The translations under genes and the position numbers were made by a program. The notes below the pieces were generated by a model. That model had not been told where the DNA came from, did no database searches, and saw only the letters and a program-made list of their open reading frames with translations. From Cafeteria roenbergensis (lineage: Eukaryota; Sar; Bigyra; Bicosoecida; Cafeteriaceae), in NCBI GenBank assembly GCA_008330645.1, contig VLTN01000033.1, forward strand, positions 62,001-126,000: 64,000 bases of DNA. Direction: 5' to 3'. Below, one piece after another: positions 10,596 to 21,162 of this stretch (positions are counted from its first letter, which is position 1; the number at the start of each line of letters is the position of its first letter).

Positions 10596-12739
10596 GCGCA
10601 CCAGCTGTGTGTGACTGCCTTGCTGGCTGCTTGCATTGATATTTGCGGATGCTGCGCAAACCGCAACGGACGGCTATCAAACGGGGTTACCGCCACCACC
10701 CAATTCGGCTCCTTATCGAAAGTGCCCACTTTGCAAGAGTAGCAGGGCAGCCACGTGGAAGTCAAACAGAAGGCCTCAACCCCCCACAATTGCAGCGACG
10801 GACCGAGTTTGAACACATGGGCTGTGCTTTGACACGAGCCAGAAACAGTTCGAGTTGGCGACTGCCGCACAAAATCGCGGCACAGTTCAGCCAGCAAGGC
10901 GTCACGCAAAGTGACGAGGTCGTCCCCGAAGCCGACCTCGACCATCAGCGAGGCCGATCTTCGTTTGGAGGATGCACCATGACTTGTTCTGGAGCACCTC
11001 GCGGCATGCCCCCACGTCCAAGCCTTTTGCGAACCAGTGCATCGATCCGGCGGCTCTGCGTGCGAGCAACAGCTTAACATGTTGCCAGCACGCGCTGACG
11101 ATCTCAGGCAACCACTCGATTGGCGCCAATGACGTTGCGAGCAATGAAGCGAAACCTCTAGCATTGCGAGAAGCGGCAATGACCCAAGCTCCAAGACATC
11201 AAGGCGCAATGTGCGGCAGCATTCAGAAAGTCCAAGCATGAGCAAAGGAACAGGTACACACTTGAATGGACAACAACCCCTCACTTCGCGAGCGGCGTTT
11301 CTCCGAGATTCAACATGATTGATGTCAGGTTTGGAGACGCTGTCTGCGTCCAACCGAGAGGTGCAGTCCTCAAGTTAATGTAGTCACTGGGCTCGCCCCC
11401 GTTCTGCATTGCAGGATGAACAAACAACCTGAATTGGTTCCATTTGACCACTTGCATGCGTTAGTGCTACACCTAGCAAGAAACGCTGGGCATGGCAACC
11501 AAGCAAAAGCAACTTCTCCAGACCGGAAGGATACTACGAACTCTTTTCTGCGCTTCGAAAGCAACGCGCAATTCCCGAGCCAGAAGGCCACATCAGGAAC
11601 CTTCGCCATACCCATTGTCTGACTTTGCGGGGCCAACAAGCTTCACTGACGTGCTCACGATGCCAGTCTGCGACGCCGCGCACACACGGTTCACAGGCGT
11701 CACTCGGAATTGAGGGAGGTTGGTTGGGAAGCGCATCAATGAGTTTGCAAGCGAAACATTACTGGGAGCAGTGGCCGACAGAAAGTAGAAGTTGGCTCTG
11801 GAGCTCTCAGGTTCGGAATGGCGAATTTCTTGATTGTGACGAGGAGGCAGCAGTGTCGGATGCTCGGGTTCGCTGTTGGAGACGCAACCAACCTGGCTCC
11901 ACTGTCCACGACGGGTCAGCATCTGTGCTTCGGAATGCCTCGCAGGCCTGGCACCTCATCTGAACCGGCCCACAATGCATTATGGCGGCAGTTCAAACAA
12001 GTCTTGAGGCTCTTGCATCGGGAGCGCTTGGATCGCATGCTGGTGCCATCCTGCTTTGAAACCTGAATTCAAAGCCCAAACTTGCAACCGACCACCCGGC
12101 GAGAGCAGGCGCCGAGACTTGAAGTTTCCAGCGGCAAGGCAGTCGAATACATGAACCAGCCCCGTTTCTGGTTGCCTTTCGGGTTTCCGAAGCTGTAGAA
12201 CTTTCGCAGCAGCCGGCTTCTCATCCACAAGCAAAAGCCCGTCCTTCCAGAAAGCACACTCTTGGGTGGCATGCACCTGACTTGGCGCTCCGAGTGGCTG
12301 CAACATTCCCGATCCAGAACCAGTTCTATCAATGCAGCTTGTTGTGCTCGGATCGTGCCAGGCGACGCTGGGTTCCACCCTTCAGCGAGTGCTTGAGTGC
12401 CCAGGGGCAGAGAGTTGGGAGATTCATAGGGCCTCTGCGGCAAATTCGCGGCGATGATCGCAATATGGCTTAGGGTGAGCAAATGAATGGGAACATGCTG
12501 ACATGGCGCCGATTTGCGTTGGCCCTCACGAGAATGTCGAGAGTTTCGGCTTCCGATAGCACCCAGCTCTGGGACGCGAGCTCTGTGAATGGTCGGTTCG
12601 CGAAAGCTGGTCGGCGAGAATGCGTTTGACGTGCTCCGCTCTTTTCCGACGGCCTGTTTTGAGAAGACACAGAGCACGCGATTTGCTTGCGGACCTCGCT
12701 GTGCAGGCAGGTGGCAAGTGCTGGCAACATTGCAAGCGC
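10596..12739. other. Low-GC gene desert of 2.1 kb
   Basis: The base composition drops sharply here; many 60-base lines are near 45-50% GC against about 70% in neighbouring genes. Open frames up to about 300 codons exist on the minus strand (for example 10454-11353), but the longest overlaps the antisense of the pyrophosphatase 3' end, none has a recognisable domain, and none carries the local codon bias. I found no tRNA, 5S, U-snRNA or transposon terminal repeats by eye. It may hold 3' ends of the two convergent genes and unannotated non-coding RNA. Confidence 0.6.
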
Positions 12740-14178
12740 CTATGAAGCACGCAGCACTCTGAGGTGGACCACGTCGAACGAGGCTGCTGCGAGGCTGCCA
12801 TCATTGGCGAAGGCAAGCCCTGTAATTGGGTGGTCGGTGAGCTCAAGCGAGCCGCGGTGCTCAACCCGGCTTCCGCCCGCAGCTGCCTCGGGCATGGCCC
12901 AGAGCTTGATGACGGCGTCCTCGCTGGCCGTGGCAAAGAGGAACTCGCGCGGGTGCAGAGCGAGGGCGGTGATGGCGCGGGGATGCGCGTTGACCACGGC
13001 AACCGTCTTCTGAGAGGAGTACCGAATGAGGCGGAGGCGGCCCAGGACGTCGGCAGCCGCGATGAGGTCGCCGCGCACAAGAACCGACGCAATGGGGGCC
13101 CTGCATCGACGGAAGGGGAGACGAGCGCAGGGGGGAGGGAGGGGGGGGGGGGTCGGTGGAAACGCAAGCCACTGATGCCGCGGCCGCGCATCGACCAGGT
13201 CCCTGTGACTGGCTGCGTGTCTCACGTCACTCCGCCATCGGCGGCGAGGGGTTCGACATCGCCAAGCTTGGACGTGACGCGGGCGTCCCAGATGCCAACA
13301 GTGCCGTCGCTGGCGCCTGTGACTAGCTTGACGCCAGACTCGTCCACGCTCAGGTCGGTGACCTCCGCGTCGTCGTGGGCGCGGACACGGGGCAGCATTG
13401 AAAACGTCTTCAGATCGGCCTCCGCCTGCGCCACGATGAGGTCGGAACCGCACCCGACGATGACGGTGCGGGCCACGTGAGAGGCCCCCACGCCGCGGCA
13501 GGGCGCAGATGCCGCCAGCGAGGCCACGTGCGACCCGCCGTCCGGCCCTGCAGCCGCCGAGGCTCGCGACGCCGCTGCCATGGGCGATTGCAGGCCCGAC
13601 CTGGAGGGCTCCGCGGCCACTCCGTCCGTGGCGCCCGCGAAGAAGAGCAGGTGATCTCCAGCACCGTCCCAAATCTGGAAGTTGGCTTCCGTCGTGACGA
13701 CGAGCAGCGGCGAGGCGCCAAGAGCAACCCATTTGGCTCCGGTGCCCACGCTCGCGCCCAGCCGGATTGCCTTGCCGTTCGTCGTGTTGTCGCCTCCCAC
13801 AACCGAGCCATCCACGGACACAGCCATGCCCTTGTGGACAAAGGTCTGCGGGGTGGGGGGAACGGCACTGGCTGATGAGTCGCCCTGGAGCCTGGCAAAC
13901 GGCGCGGCCACCCGCCAGGGACTGGCCGCAATCCCGGCGACTGCGTGAGCCAGCGTGACGGATGTGCACTGCGCGGCCGAGCGCAGCGGGGGGCGCATTG
14001 CTGCCTGGCCGGGGCAGTGTCTCACCAGCGCCTTGTCGGACGGGCTTGCCGAGAGGTTGTTAAACAGCATGGATGGCGTCGGCGAGAAGCGCGCCCCCGT
14101 GACAGGGTTGGTAGCAGTGAGCCGGATGCTTTGCATGTTCCCCACGTCGTAGCGCTTGGCTGACCCAGACGCAGCCAT
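12740..14178 (-). CDS. WDR54: WDR54-like WD40 repeat protein
   Basis: Exons are 14178-13226 and 13100-12740, with a 125-nt GTGAGA...TGCAG intron in phase 2 whose acceptor lies downstream of a long C-rich tract; the product is 437 residues. Near the N-terminus LFNNLSASPSD matches the LCNNLSVL start of WDR54. The C-terminal blades (GDLIAAADVLGRLRLIRYSS, VVNAHPRAITALALHP, ATASEDAVIKLW, VEHRGSLELTDHPITGLAF) follow human WDR54 block by block, and the protein ends soon after as that family does. Human WDR54 is about 334 residues; the extra length here is Ala/Ser-rich loops. The molecular role of WDR54 is poorly known even in animals, so none is assigned. It is divergent from UBA2 with 292 bp between start codons. 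Confidence 0.82.
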
Positions 14179-14470
14179 GGCTGCAGCCCAATGAGTGTCT
14201 GCAGCCAGCGCCGGCGTCGAGCTGGCAGAGCGGACGCGCCTTGTCGCCGACGCTCATCCCAGTCACACAGCGGGCGAGCGCCGGCTGTTCTCGCGGCCGG
14301 CGGGTGTGGAATGGCATCCAGTGCTGCCGCGGGCCGAGCGGCGGTCTACCATGCCGTGTTTGTGGGTTCTCGTGTGTCGCTGCCATGTGCTTGCGCATCC
14401 AGGCTGCTGCTCCGCCTCGAGTGGAGAGTGCCTCGTGCCGTGGCCCGCTGTGGCGCAGGGCGCGGATGTC
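14179..14470. promoter_or_regulatory. Bidirectional intergenic region (WDR54 / UBA2)
   Basis: This 292-bp gap lies between divergent start codons. In-frame codons run upstream of the chosen UBA2 ATG, so part could be coding if an upstream start is used. No TATA box is visible. Confidence 0.4.
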
Positions 14471-16790
14471 ATGGAGAAGGTCCGGTCGTCCAAGGTGCTC
14501 GTCGTGGGGGCGGGTGGTATCGGTGAGCCGGGCGTCTGAATATGGTTCGAGCGCTCGCGCCGCCGCCGCTGCCGCCACTGTACCGTGCCCTCCAGCCCGT
14601 GCTGAGTGTTCATGCAGGCTGCGAACTCCTGAAGGACCTCGTGTTGGTGGGGTTTGGGCACCTCGAGGTTGTTGACCTGGACACGATCGACGTGTCCAAC
14701 CTGAACCGGCAGTTCCTGTTCCGCCCGCAGCACGTGGGCCAGTCGAAGAGCGCCATCGCCGCCCAGGCGGTGGCCTCGTTCAACCCGCGCGCCGGGCCCA
14801 TCGTGTCCCATCACGGGAACATCATCCGTGGCCGCATGTTCTCGGCCGACTTCTTCCGCGGTTTCGACCTGGTCATCAACGCCCTCGACAACCAGGCAGC
14901 GCGAAGCCACGTCAACCGGATGTGTCTCGCGACGCGCCGCACCCTGATTGAGGGCGGCTCGACCGGCTTCGCGGGGCAGGCGCACACCATCCGCGGGGGC
15001 GCCACCCTTTGCTACGACTGCAGGCCCAAGCCCGTCCAGAAGTCGTTCCCGGTGTGCACGATCCGCAGGTGAGGAGAGCCGCTTCGCGCTCTCGGCTACC
15101 GGCTCCGCCGCCGCTAGCTCCGTGTTTGCCCGCCAGCAGTGCCTCAAACCTCCCGCCCCGACGGCCCCCCTGGGCCCCGCCGCGAAGTGGCGACCTGGCT
15201 CCACAGCGCAGATCTTTCCGCCCCCCGCCGCCGCCCGCCGCCCCCACGCGCACCCGCAGCACCCCTGACAAGCCCGTGCACTGCATCGCCTGGGCTAAGG
15301 AGCTGCACGCCCTCCTGGTGGGCGACGCGCCCAACTCGGTGCTCTACGAACCGGACGACGCTCCCGACCACCCGCCCGCCGCAGCCAGCTCGGCTGCGGC
15401 CGCCGGCCCAACGGCTGCCCCCGCCGCCGACGCAGGCGCGTCGCGCGGCGAGTCGGTCTATATGCGCGCCGTCCGACGCCCCGATGACGCCGTCTGCGAC
15501 GACACCGCTGCCCTGGCCGCCTGGGCGCGCGGCGCGTTCGACGCCCTGTTCCGGCTGGAGATCGAGAAGAAGCTCTCCATGGGCGACGCCTACCGCACCG
15601 CCCGCTGCCGCCCCACGCCCCTCCCTCTGAGCCGCTGCCACGGCTTCGAGGCGGCGTGCGAGGCCACGCTCTCAGCCCCCCTGCCTGCGCACCGCACCCC
15701 CACCCTCGGCGAGTGCGCCGGGTCCTTCCTGTCGGCTCTGCAAACGTTCTTCTCCGACCCCGCGCGGCGCCAGGCTGCGCGTGAGGGCCGCGTCGCCTTC
15801 GACAAGGACGATGACCTGAGCATGCGCCTCGTCGCCGCCGCTGCCAACCTGCGCGCAATCACCTTTGGCATCGAGGCCCTCTCAGAGTTCGAGATCAAGA
15901 GCATCGCGGGCAACATCGTTCCCGCCGTGGCCACCACCAACGCCGTCGTGGCCGGCCTGGAGGCGATGGAGGCGGTGCGGGCGCTGGCGGGCCGCGACCC
16001 CGCCGACGCTTCGTACGCGGTGGTTCTCAGCACCGGCATCAGCGGCGGCCGCACTGTGAGCGGTGACGTCGTCCCGCCGCCCAACCCCGCCTGCAGCGAG
16101 TGCGGCCGCGCGCGGGTCATTCTGCGCCTGGACACTAAGCGCCTGACGCTGCGTCAGCTGATCAGGGGGGTGCTGTGCGGGGCCCTTGGATTCGAGGAGC
16201 CCAACATCCTGTTTGCTGCAGCGGAGGCAGAGGAGGGGGCTGCCACGGGCTCCCACTTCAGCTTCCTGGAGGACGAGGACGACGCATCGCTGCTGGGCCT
16301 GCCGCTGGCGGCGCTGCCGGCGGGGGGTGTGACCAGCGGCAAGCTGGTGACGGTCGACGACTTTGCATTGGACGGGGCGCGTGTGGAGGCCGTGGTGGTG
16401 CACGTCGACTGCGAGGGGGGCGGTGAAGAAGCGGTCGCAGCAGCAGTGGAGGTGGTGGGGGACTTTTCGGCGCCAGAGGCGGCCAGAGCCGCCAAAGAGG
16501 CCAAGGCCAAGCAGGCTGCTCAGCAGGCGGCGTCAGCTGCCGCTGCTGCCGCCGCTGCTGCTGCCGCCGCCACGGCAGCGGGCGGGGACAGCGACAGTGA
16601 CGACGACATCGTGGCAGAGGGCTCTGACGCTGATGAAGGCAGCGACGGCTCTGACGACGACGATGTGTTTGAGATTCTTGAAGGCGCCGGCCCGCCCTCA
16701 CCGCCCTCGGAGGACTCTTCTGCTTCGCGCAAGCGGCCCAGAGAAGACGAGGACGACGAGCCAAAACGGGCGCGGCTCGGCGAGGCTTGA
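14471..16790 (+). CDS. UBA2: SUMO-activating enzyme subunit 2 (E1, UBA2/SAE2)
   Basis: Exons are 14471-14522, 14618-15068 and 15260-16790; introns of 95 and 191 nt (GTGAG...GCAG, phases 1 and 2) give 677 residues. UBA2 with SAE1 adenylates SUMO and carries it as a thioester in the nucleus. The ATG was chosen because it leaves only a short lead before the nucleotide loop VVGAGGIG, which continues across intron 1 into CELLKDLVLVGFGHLEVVDL. DTIDVSNLNRQFLF follows. The catalytic cysteine is Cys164 in FPVCTIR, and the junction into STPDKPVHCIAWAKE matches the family. Both zinc pairs are present (CYDC and CSEC). AFDKDDD, AAANLRAI and IAGNIVPAVATTNAVVAGLE match the C-terminal part of the adenylation domain. 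The tail has an Ala run, acidic stretches, a SUMO-interaction-like core (DDDDVFEIL) and a basic nuclear-localisation-like end (RKRPREDEDDEPKRAR). Confidence 0.95.
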
Positions 16791-17349
16791 CTTGCGTGCC
16801 GCAGCCGTGCAGCGCTCTGAATCTCGCAAGCACTCGGGCAAATGGAGAAGTTGTGGTCGCACGAAGAGAAGCACTTTGGTCGAGTAATTTACGCAAACTG
16901 AATCCTTGCTGTCAGATGCGCGAGCCGCGGCGGCTGAGGTGAACGAATGGGCGGCCTGGCAACGCAGCGGAGGCGATTTGTGTGCGCTCAGTCTCGCCGG
17001 TGACTCGTGGTCCGCCACCGTCTTGTGTCTGTAGAGAGCTGCAGTGGTAAACTGGAGTACAATGGCCATGAGGCTCACTCCGGAAAGTGTCTTGGTAGCG
17101 GGCAAAGATACAGCTGCAATGGCTGACTGTGTGTGTGAACGCCGTGCTTTTGTTTCGCGGCCCACAACTGGGCCACTCGACGCGGGAATCAGTAGCGAGC
17201 TCGCATTCGGCTTCAAGGGAGTTGCTGGGTGCTCTAGTGTCCGCAGCGGTGAGTGCGCACCCTCTGGTGCCTGGCGAGCCTGGCTCTTGCCCGCCGTGCA
17301 GAGCCGCCGGGGAGTTGCGTGGCCACACCGCAACCCTCGCCTCCGCATC
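16791..17349. other. Intergenic region of 559 bp (UBA2 / ThiM-like)
   Basis: This region lies between two same-strand genes. It is less GC-rich than the exons. Reading frames on both strands cross it without recognisable domains. It should contain the UBA2 3' UTR and the promoter of the thiazole kinase. An open frame from 17044 continues in phase into that gene, so a longer N-terminus cannot be excluded. Confidence 0.5.
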
Positions 17350-18496
17350 ATGGCCGAGACCGCAGACGCCCCAGAGCGAGCAAGCGCATTTGTCAAGGGC
17401 GCCGTCGAGCTCGTGCGGGCGACTGGCCCCCTCGTGCACTGCGTCACGAACCTAGTCAGCATGGACCTGGCGGCGAATGCGGTTCTGGCAGCGCACGCGA
17501 GCCCCGCAATGGTGCATGCGCCCGAAGAGGCCAGCGGCTTTGCCCGCATCGCAGGTTGCGTCGTCGTGAACGTCGGGACCATCGATGCGCTCTGGGCGGA
17601 AGGCATGACGGCGGCCGTGCGCGCGGTGAGGGTGCGGTTGCAGCAGCGTCGTCAGCCTGCCACGTCCGCGCTCGAGCGGTGACGTGCTGTGATTGTTCTT
17701 CTCGTCGAGGCGCGCTTGCCGAACCGGCTCGGATCCGCAGGCAGCAGGGTCAGGGGTTCCGGTAGTCCTTGACCCCGTGGGAGTTGGTGCGCCGGGCCTT
17801 GGCCTTCGCTCGGATGTGTGCGCGCGACTCTGCGCGGACGCCAGGAAGGGCGACAGCTCCCTCAGGCTCGTTCGGGGCAATGCCAGCGAGATTTCTGCAT
17901 TGGCCGGGCTTTGCAGCGCCAGCCCTAACCCAGTTGAGGACCGTGTACGCGCCTGGGTGGCCGGAACCGCCCCGGCAGTTCGGCCGGGCCTCGGCGAACT
18001 GGCACCTGTCGCCGCCTCTGGCGAATCTTCGGAGGGTGGCTCCAAGCCCCGAGGCGCCGATTCGACCATGCCTTGGTTCGAGGCGGTGGGCAGCGCAGTC
18101 CGGCTGGCCCTCCACTGCCGCTGCGCCGTCGCTGTCACTGGGCCGGTGGACGTGGTCGTCGCCCCCGCAGGCTCCGACAGGATGCTGGTCGGCGTGTGCG
18201 ACAACGGCCAGGAGCTGCTGACGCGCGTCACCGCGGCTGGCTGTGCGCTTTCGGCCGTGTGTGGGGCCTTCCTGGCAGCGGCCAGGCCCGCAGCCGCGGC
18301 AGACGCTGCCATGTCCGCGCTTGCTGCACTGGCCTTTTACGGCGGAGCTGCCGATGCTGCCGCCGAGGCCATCAAGGGCCGCGGCGGAACGCCCGGCCCC
18401 GGGAGCATGCGGTCGGAGTTGCTCGACCAACTGCACAGTGCATCGCCCCAAGAGGTGCAGGACCGCTCGCGCGTGCAGTTTGCAACCATTGAGTGA
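17350..18496 (+). CDS. thiM: Hydroxyethylthiazole kinase (ThiM family)
   Basis: Exons are 17350-17625 and 17741-18496; a 115-nt GTGAGG...CCGCAG intron in phase 0 gives 343 residues. The enzyme phosphorylates 4-methyl-5-(2-hydroxyethyl)thiazole for thiamine synthesis or salvage. Diagnostic blocks are PLVHCVTNLVSMDLAANAVL, HAPEEASGFARIA, VVNVGTIDALW, GVPVVLDPVGVGAPG across the intron, LVRGNASEISALAG, AVAVTGPVDVV and the C-terminal GTPGPGSMRSELLDQL. The active-site cysteine is probably Cys260, in VTAAGCALSAV where bacterial enzymes have VTGTGC. About 60 extra residues (Pro/Gly/Ser-rich) sit between RGNASEI and the VAVTG strand, explaining the length against roughly 270 in bacteria. No other thiamine gene is nearby. 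The start leaves only 25-30 residues before the conserved fold. Confidence 0.9.
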
Positions 18497-18565
18497 GCAG
18501 CGCGCGCTGTGGCGAGCGCGCTCCAAGCTCGGTTCGAGCGCCCTGCAGGCAGCTAAGCCGGCCGT

Positions 18566-20263
18566 TCACTCAAGCTGGATAATGCCTGCCCGCTTCAGCA
18601 CCATCAGGTGGTTGCGAACGCGCGCCGACTTGGTGAACTCGGGAAGCCTGTGCGGCTCTGTGCGGCACACTTGTAGGCAGTGCTGCACCATGGGGTCCTG
18701 CATGGCGCGGACAACCGCCGGGTCGCTGAGGGCGCGCCTCACGTCATCATCGTCCGCCGCGAGCTCCTCTGCGGTGGCCCGGGGAAGGAGCGCGGTGCAC
18801 AGAGCGTTTGCAGCGCATCGCAGTGCGCGACGCAAGGCCCCAGCCCGCACGTGCGCCCCCTGCACGAGTGAGCGACTCACTGTCTCTGGCCATGCGTGCT
18901 AGCTCCTCCGCGTCGATGGGCGCAGCCGCGCTCGCTTCCGCCTCGGCCGCCTTCTGCCTCGCCGCCTCCGCAGCCTTGGCCTTGTCCTCCTCCGCGCCCA
19001 GCTGCAAAATTGCGCGCGCCGGTACGCCAACACAGCCATCGCTCGGCGCGCAAACCGCACGTGACCGAGCGGCGCGCGCAGCTGCGCGCTTCCCCGCCGC
19101 CACGCGCACCCGGCCCCACGCAGGCCCGCCACTCCGCTGCAGCGCTCGCCTTGCGAAGAGCTGCGCGCCGCTTTGCCTCACCTTGGTAAAGTGCTCGCCC
19201 ATCACGGCGACGAAGCGCTCGAGGAACATGCGCACCAGCGGGTCCGACGCGTACTTGCGCTTGGCTGTCGCCGGGTCCTTCTGCAGGTCGGCGATGGCGG
19301 CCTGGCAACGGGGGTTGGCCATCCCCATGGCCAGCACAGGGTCGCTCGCGACCCGCCTCATCAGCTCCTCGTTCGCCCAGGACGTGTCTCGCTTCAGCCG
19401 GTCGGCCGCCCCGGCGCCAGCGGCCATAGCCGCCTGCACCTCCGGCAGCACTGCCCCGCTCCGCTGAGACGCCCTGCCGCTGCTGCTGCCGGCTCCTGCA
19501 GGCACGCTCAGCTCCTTCGTGAGGTCGAACCCGCCCCCCGGCAGCGGCTCCAGCACGGGGAGGGTCTCGCGCGCCTCCGACGCGCCGGCCCCGGCGGCCG
19601 GCCGCGGTTTCGAGCCGGCCGCCCCCTGGCCCGAGGCGCCTGCTGCCGCCGCCGCGGCTGGTGCAGCCGCTGGCGATGCCGGGGGTGCTGCCGACCCCTG
19701 CCCGGCCTTGGCAGCGCTGGCGCCGGGCGCAGCCCTGCGCGCAGCCGGCTTCCGGTTGAGGAAGCCCGCGCTGAACAGTCCCCCCCTGGCCTTCTTGCCG
19801 GGGGCGGGCCCTGCCGCAGGCTTGGCCGGTTCCGCGCCGAACGCCTGCTTGCTTGCCGCCTTAGCCTCCAGACGGCGCTTCTCCGCCTCCTGCTTCTTCG
19901 CCGAAATGCCCTGCGCCATCATCTGCTCGTACATGGACGGGCCATCGTCCTCCTCGGAGTCAACAGACCCGCCGTCGCTCTCGGCGTCCGAGGCATCGTC
20001 AGCATCTGCCTGCACGTGTCCGAGAAGTTTTGCCACGGCTGCCGGGGCGGCGCTTCCCGCCTCTGACGATGCGACTGCGTCTGCGCCCAATAGGTCGTCA
20101 AGCCTGACGGGCTTGGTCGCTCCAGCTGCGGCGCGAAAGAGAAATTTGCACCAAGTGGACTCGGAGCGTTGCGCGCTTTGTTGCCGGCGCGAGACCCTCC
20201 CAACGCTGCCCTCGCGTCAGCAGCAGCCCAAGCAACGTGTGTCTCACGCTTGCGGGCCGCCAT
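18566..20263 (-). CDS. STI1 (DP) domain protein, co-chaperone-like
   Basis: Exons are 20263-20248, 20125-19182, 19001-18881 and 18768-18566; three GTGAG...GCAG introns (122, 180, 112 nt; phases 1, 0, 1) give 427 residues. The 16-nt first exon encodes only MAARK plus one base, but signal, polypyrimidine tract and phase agree. The N-terminal half is acidic then Ala/Pro-rich (SDGGSVDSEEDDGPSMYEQM near 40-60), with a KARGGLFSAGF motif. One STI1-like helical block lies near 270-315 (NPRCQAAIADLQKDPATAKR, then SDPLVRMFLERFVAVMG). A charged coiled coil follows, and a C-terminal DP-type block closes the protein (ALSDPAVVRAMQDPMVQHCL through KRAGIIQLE). Such domains in STI1/HOP, ST13 and ubiquilins bind clients or chaperones. 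No TPR or UBL domain is present, so the family name is left open. Confidence 0.75.
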
Positions 20264-20439
20264 GGTCGTCGACCACCGAGGCAGTGGCGCGGCTGGCTGC
20301 CGGGATGCGATTTGGACCAGCCGTGCAGAGCCCAGAGTTGCACCCAGCGACTGCGCCCCAGCGCCCCACTTGCCCGGGGCCCATTGGAGATCGCGTCCGC
20401 GAGCACGAGCAGGGGTGACCGGGCAAGGTTGATCGGGCG

Positions 20440-21162
20440 ATGGCGGCCAGCGCTTCGCGTGCGCCGCCAGCGCATGCAACAATGTCGCTTGCAACCGTCG
20501 GCAGCAAAGGCAAGACGCAGCGCATCAAGCTCGTCAGCATGGGCGACTCAGGCGTGGGGAAGAGCTGCCTCATCAAACGGTTTTGCGAGGGCAGGGTGAG
20601 TGCATTGCCGAGCGCCCTGCCGAGCCGTTGGCCTCGGCAATTCCTGCTGAGTTGCGCGGACAGTCGCAGCAACCGGTGCACGACGCCGCTCGCCTCTAGA
20701 CCCGCTCTGTCGGCTCCGCAGTTCGTGAGCAAGTACGTGATGACCATTGGCGTGGATTTTGGCGTCAAGCCCGTGCGCCTGCCGTCTGGCCAGGCCGCTC
20801 GAGTGAACTTCTGGGACCTGAGCGGCCGCCCGGAGTTCCTTGAGGTGCGGAACGAGTTCTACAGGGACTCGCAGGCGGCACTGCTGGTGTTTGACGTCTG
20901 CAGGCAGGAGTCCTTCGAGGGCCTGGAGGGGTGGCTTCGCGAGGCGCAGCGATTCGGCGCGCCAGCCTCCATGCCTCTGGCGGTGTGCGGGAACAAGACC
21001 GACAAGGGCGCGCGAAGGCGGGTGCCGGCGGCGGACGCAAGGGCGTGGGCGGCCGAACACGGCCTGCCATACTTTGAGACCTCGGCCGAGAGCGGGGCAG
21101 GCGTCGCGGAGGCCTTCGAGGAGCTGCTGGCAGCGGCCGGCAGAGCCTGGGCATCGGCGTAG
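20440..21162 (+). CDS. RJL/DNAJC27-type Rab-like GTPase lacking the J domain
   Basis: Exons are 20440-20595 and 20722-21162; a 126-nt GTGAGT...CCGCAG intron in phase 0 gives 198 residues (a second in-frame ATG at 20482 would give 184). The GTPase motifs are GDSGVGKSCLIKRFCEGR, switch I FVSKYVMTIGVDFGV, WDLSGRPEF in place of the usual DTAGQE, GNKTDKG and FETSAES. The FVSKY..TIG, RNEFYRDSQ and FETSA strings match RBJ/DNAJC27, in which the catalytic Gln is naturally absent. Known DNAJC27 proteins continue into a J domain with an HPD motif; this frame stops right after the G domain (EELLAAAGRAWASA), and I see no HPD-type exon before 21510. There is no C-terminal prenylation cysteine, as in RJL. 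The RJL subfamily has been linked to flagellated cells. It is divergent from the STI1-domain gene by 176 bp. Confidence 0.88.
   Translation: MAASASRAPPAHATMSLATVGSKGKTQRIKLVSMGDSGVGKSCLIKRFCEGRVSALPSALPSRWPRQFLLSCADSRSNRCTTPLASRPALSAPQFVSKYVMTIGVDFGVKPVRLPSGQAARVNFWDLSGRPEFLEVRNEFYRDSQAALLVFDVCRQESFEGLEGWLREAQRFGAPASMPLAVCGNKTDKGARRRVPAADARAWAAEHGLPYFETSAESGAGVAEAFEELLAAAGRAWASA

Noticed and set aside
10454-11353. 299-codon minus-strand frame in the low-GC desert
   Set aside because: It overlaps the conserved 3' end of pyrophosphatase in antisense, has no domain, and its first codons are not linked to any splice or family signal.
14195-14470. Upstream in-frame codons as a longer UBA2 N-terminus
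   Set aside because: They give a Cys/Pro-rich lead not seen in the family; the ATG at 14471 puts the nucleotide loop at the expected distance.
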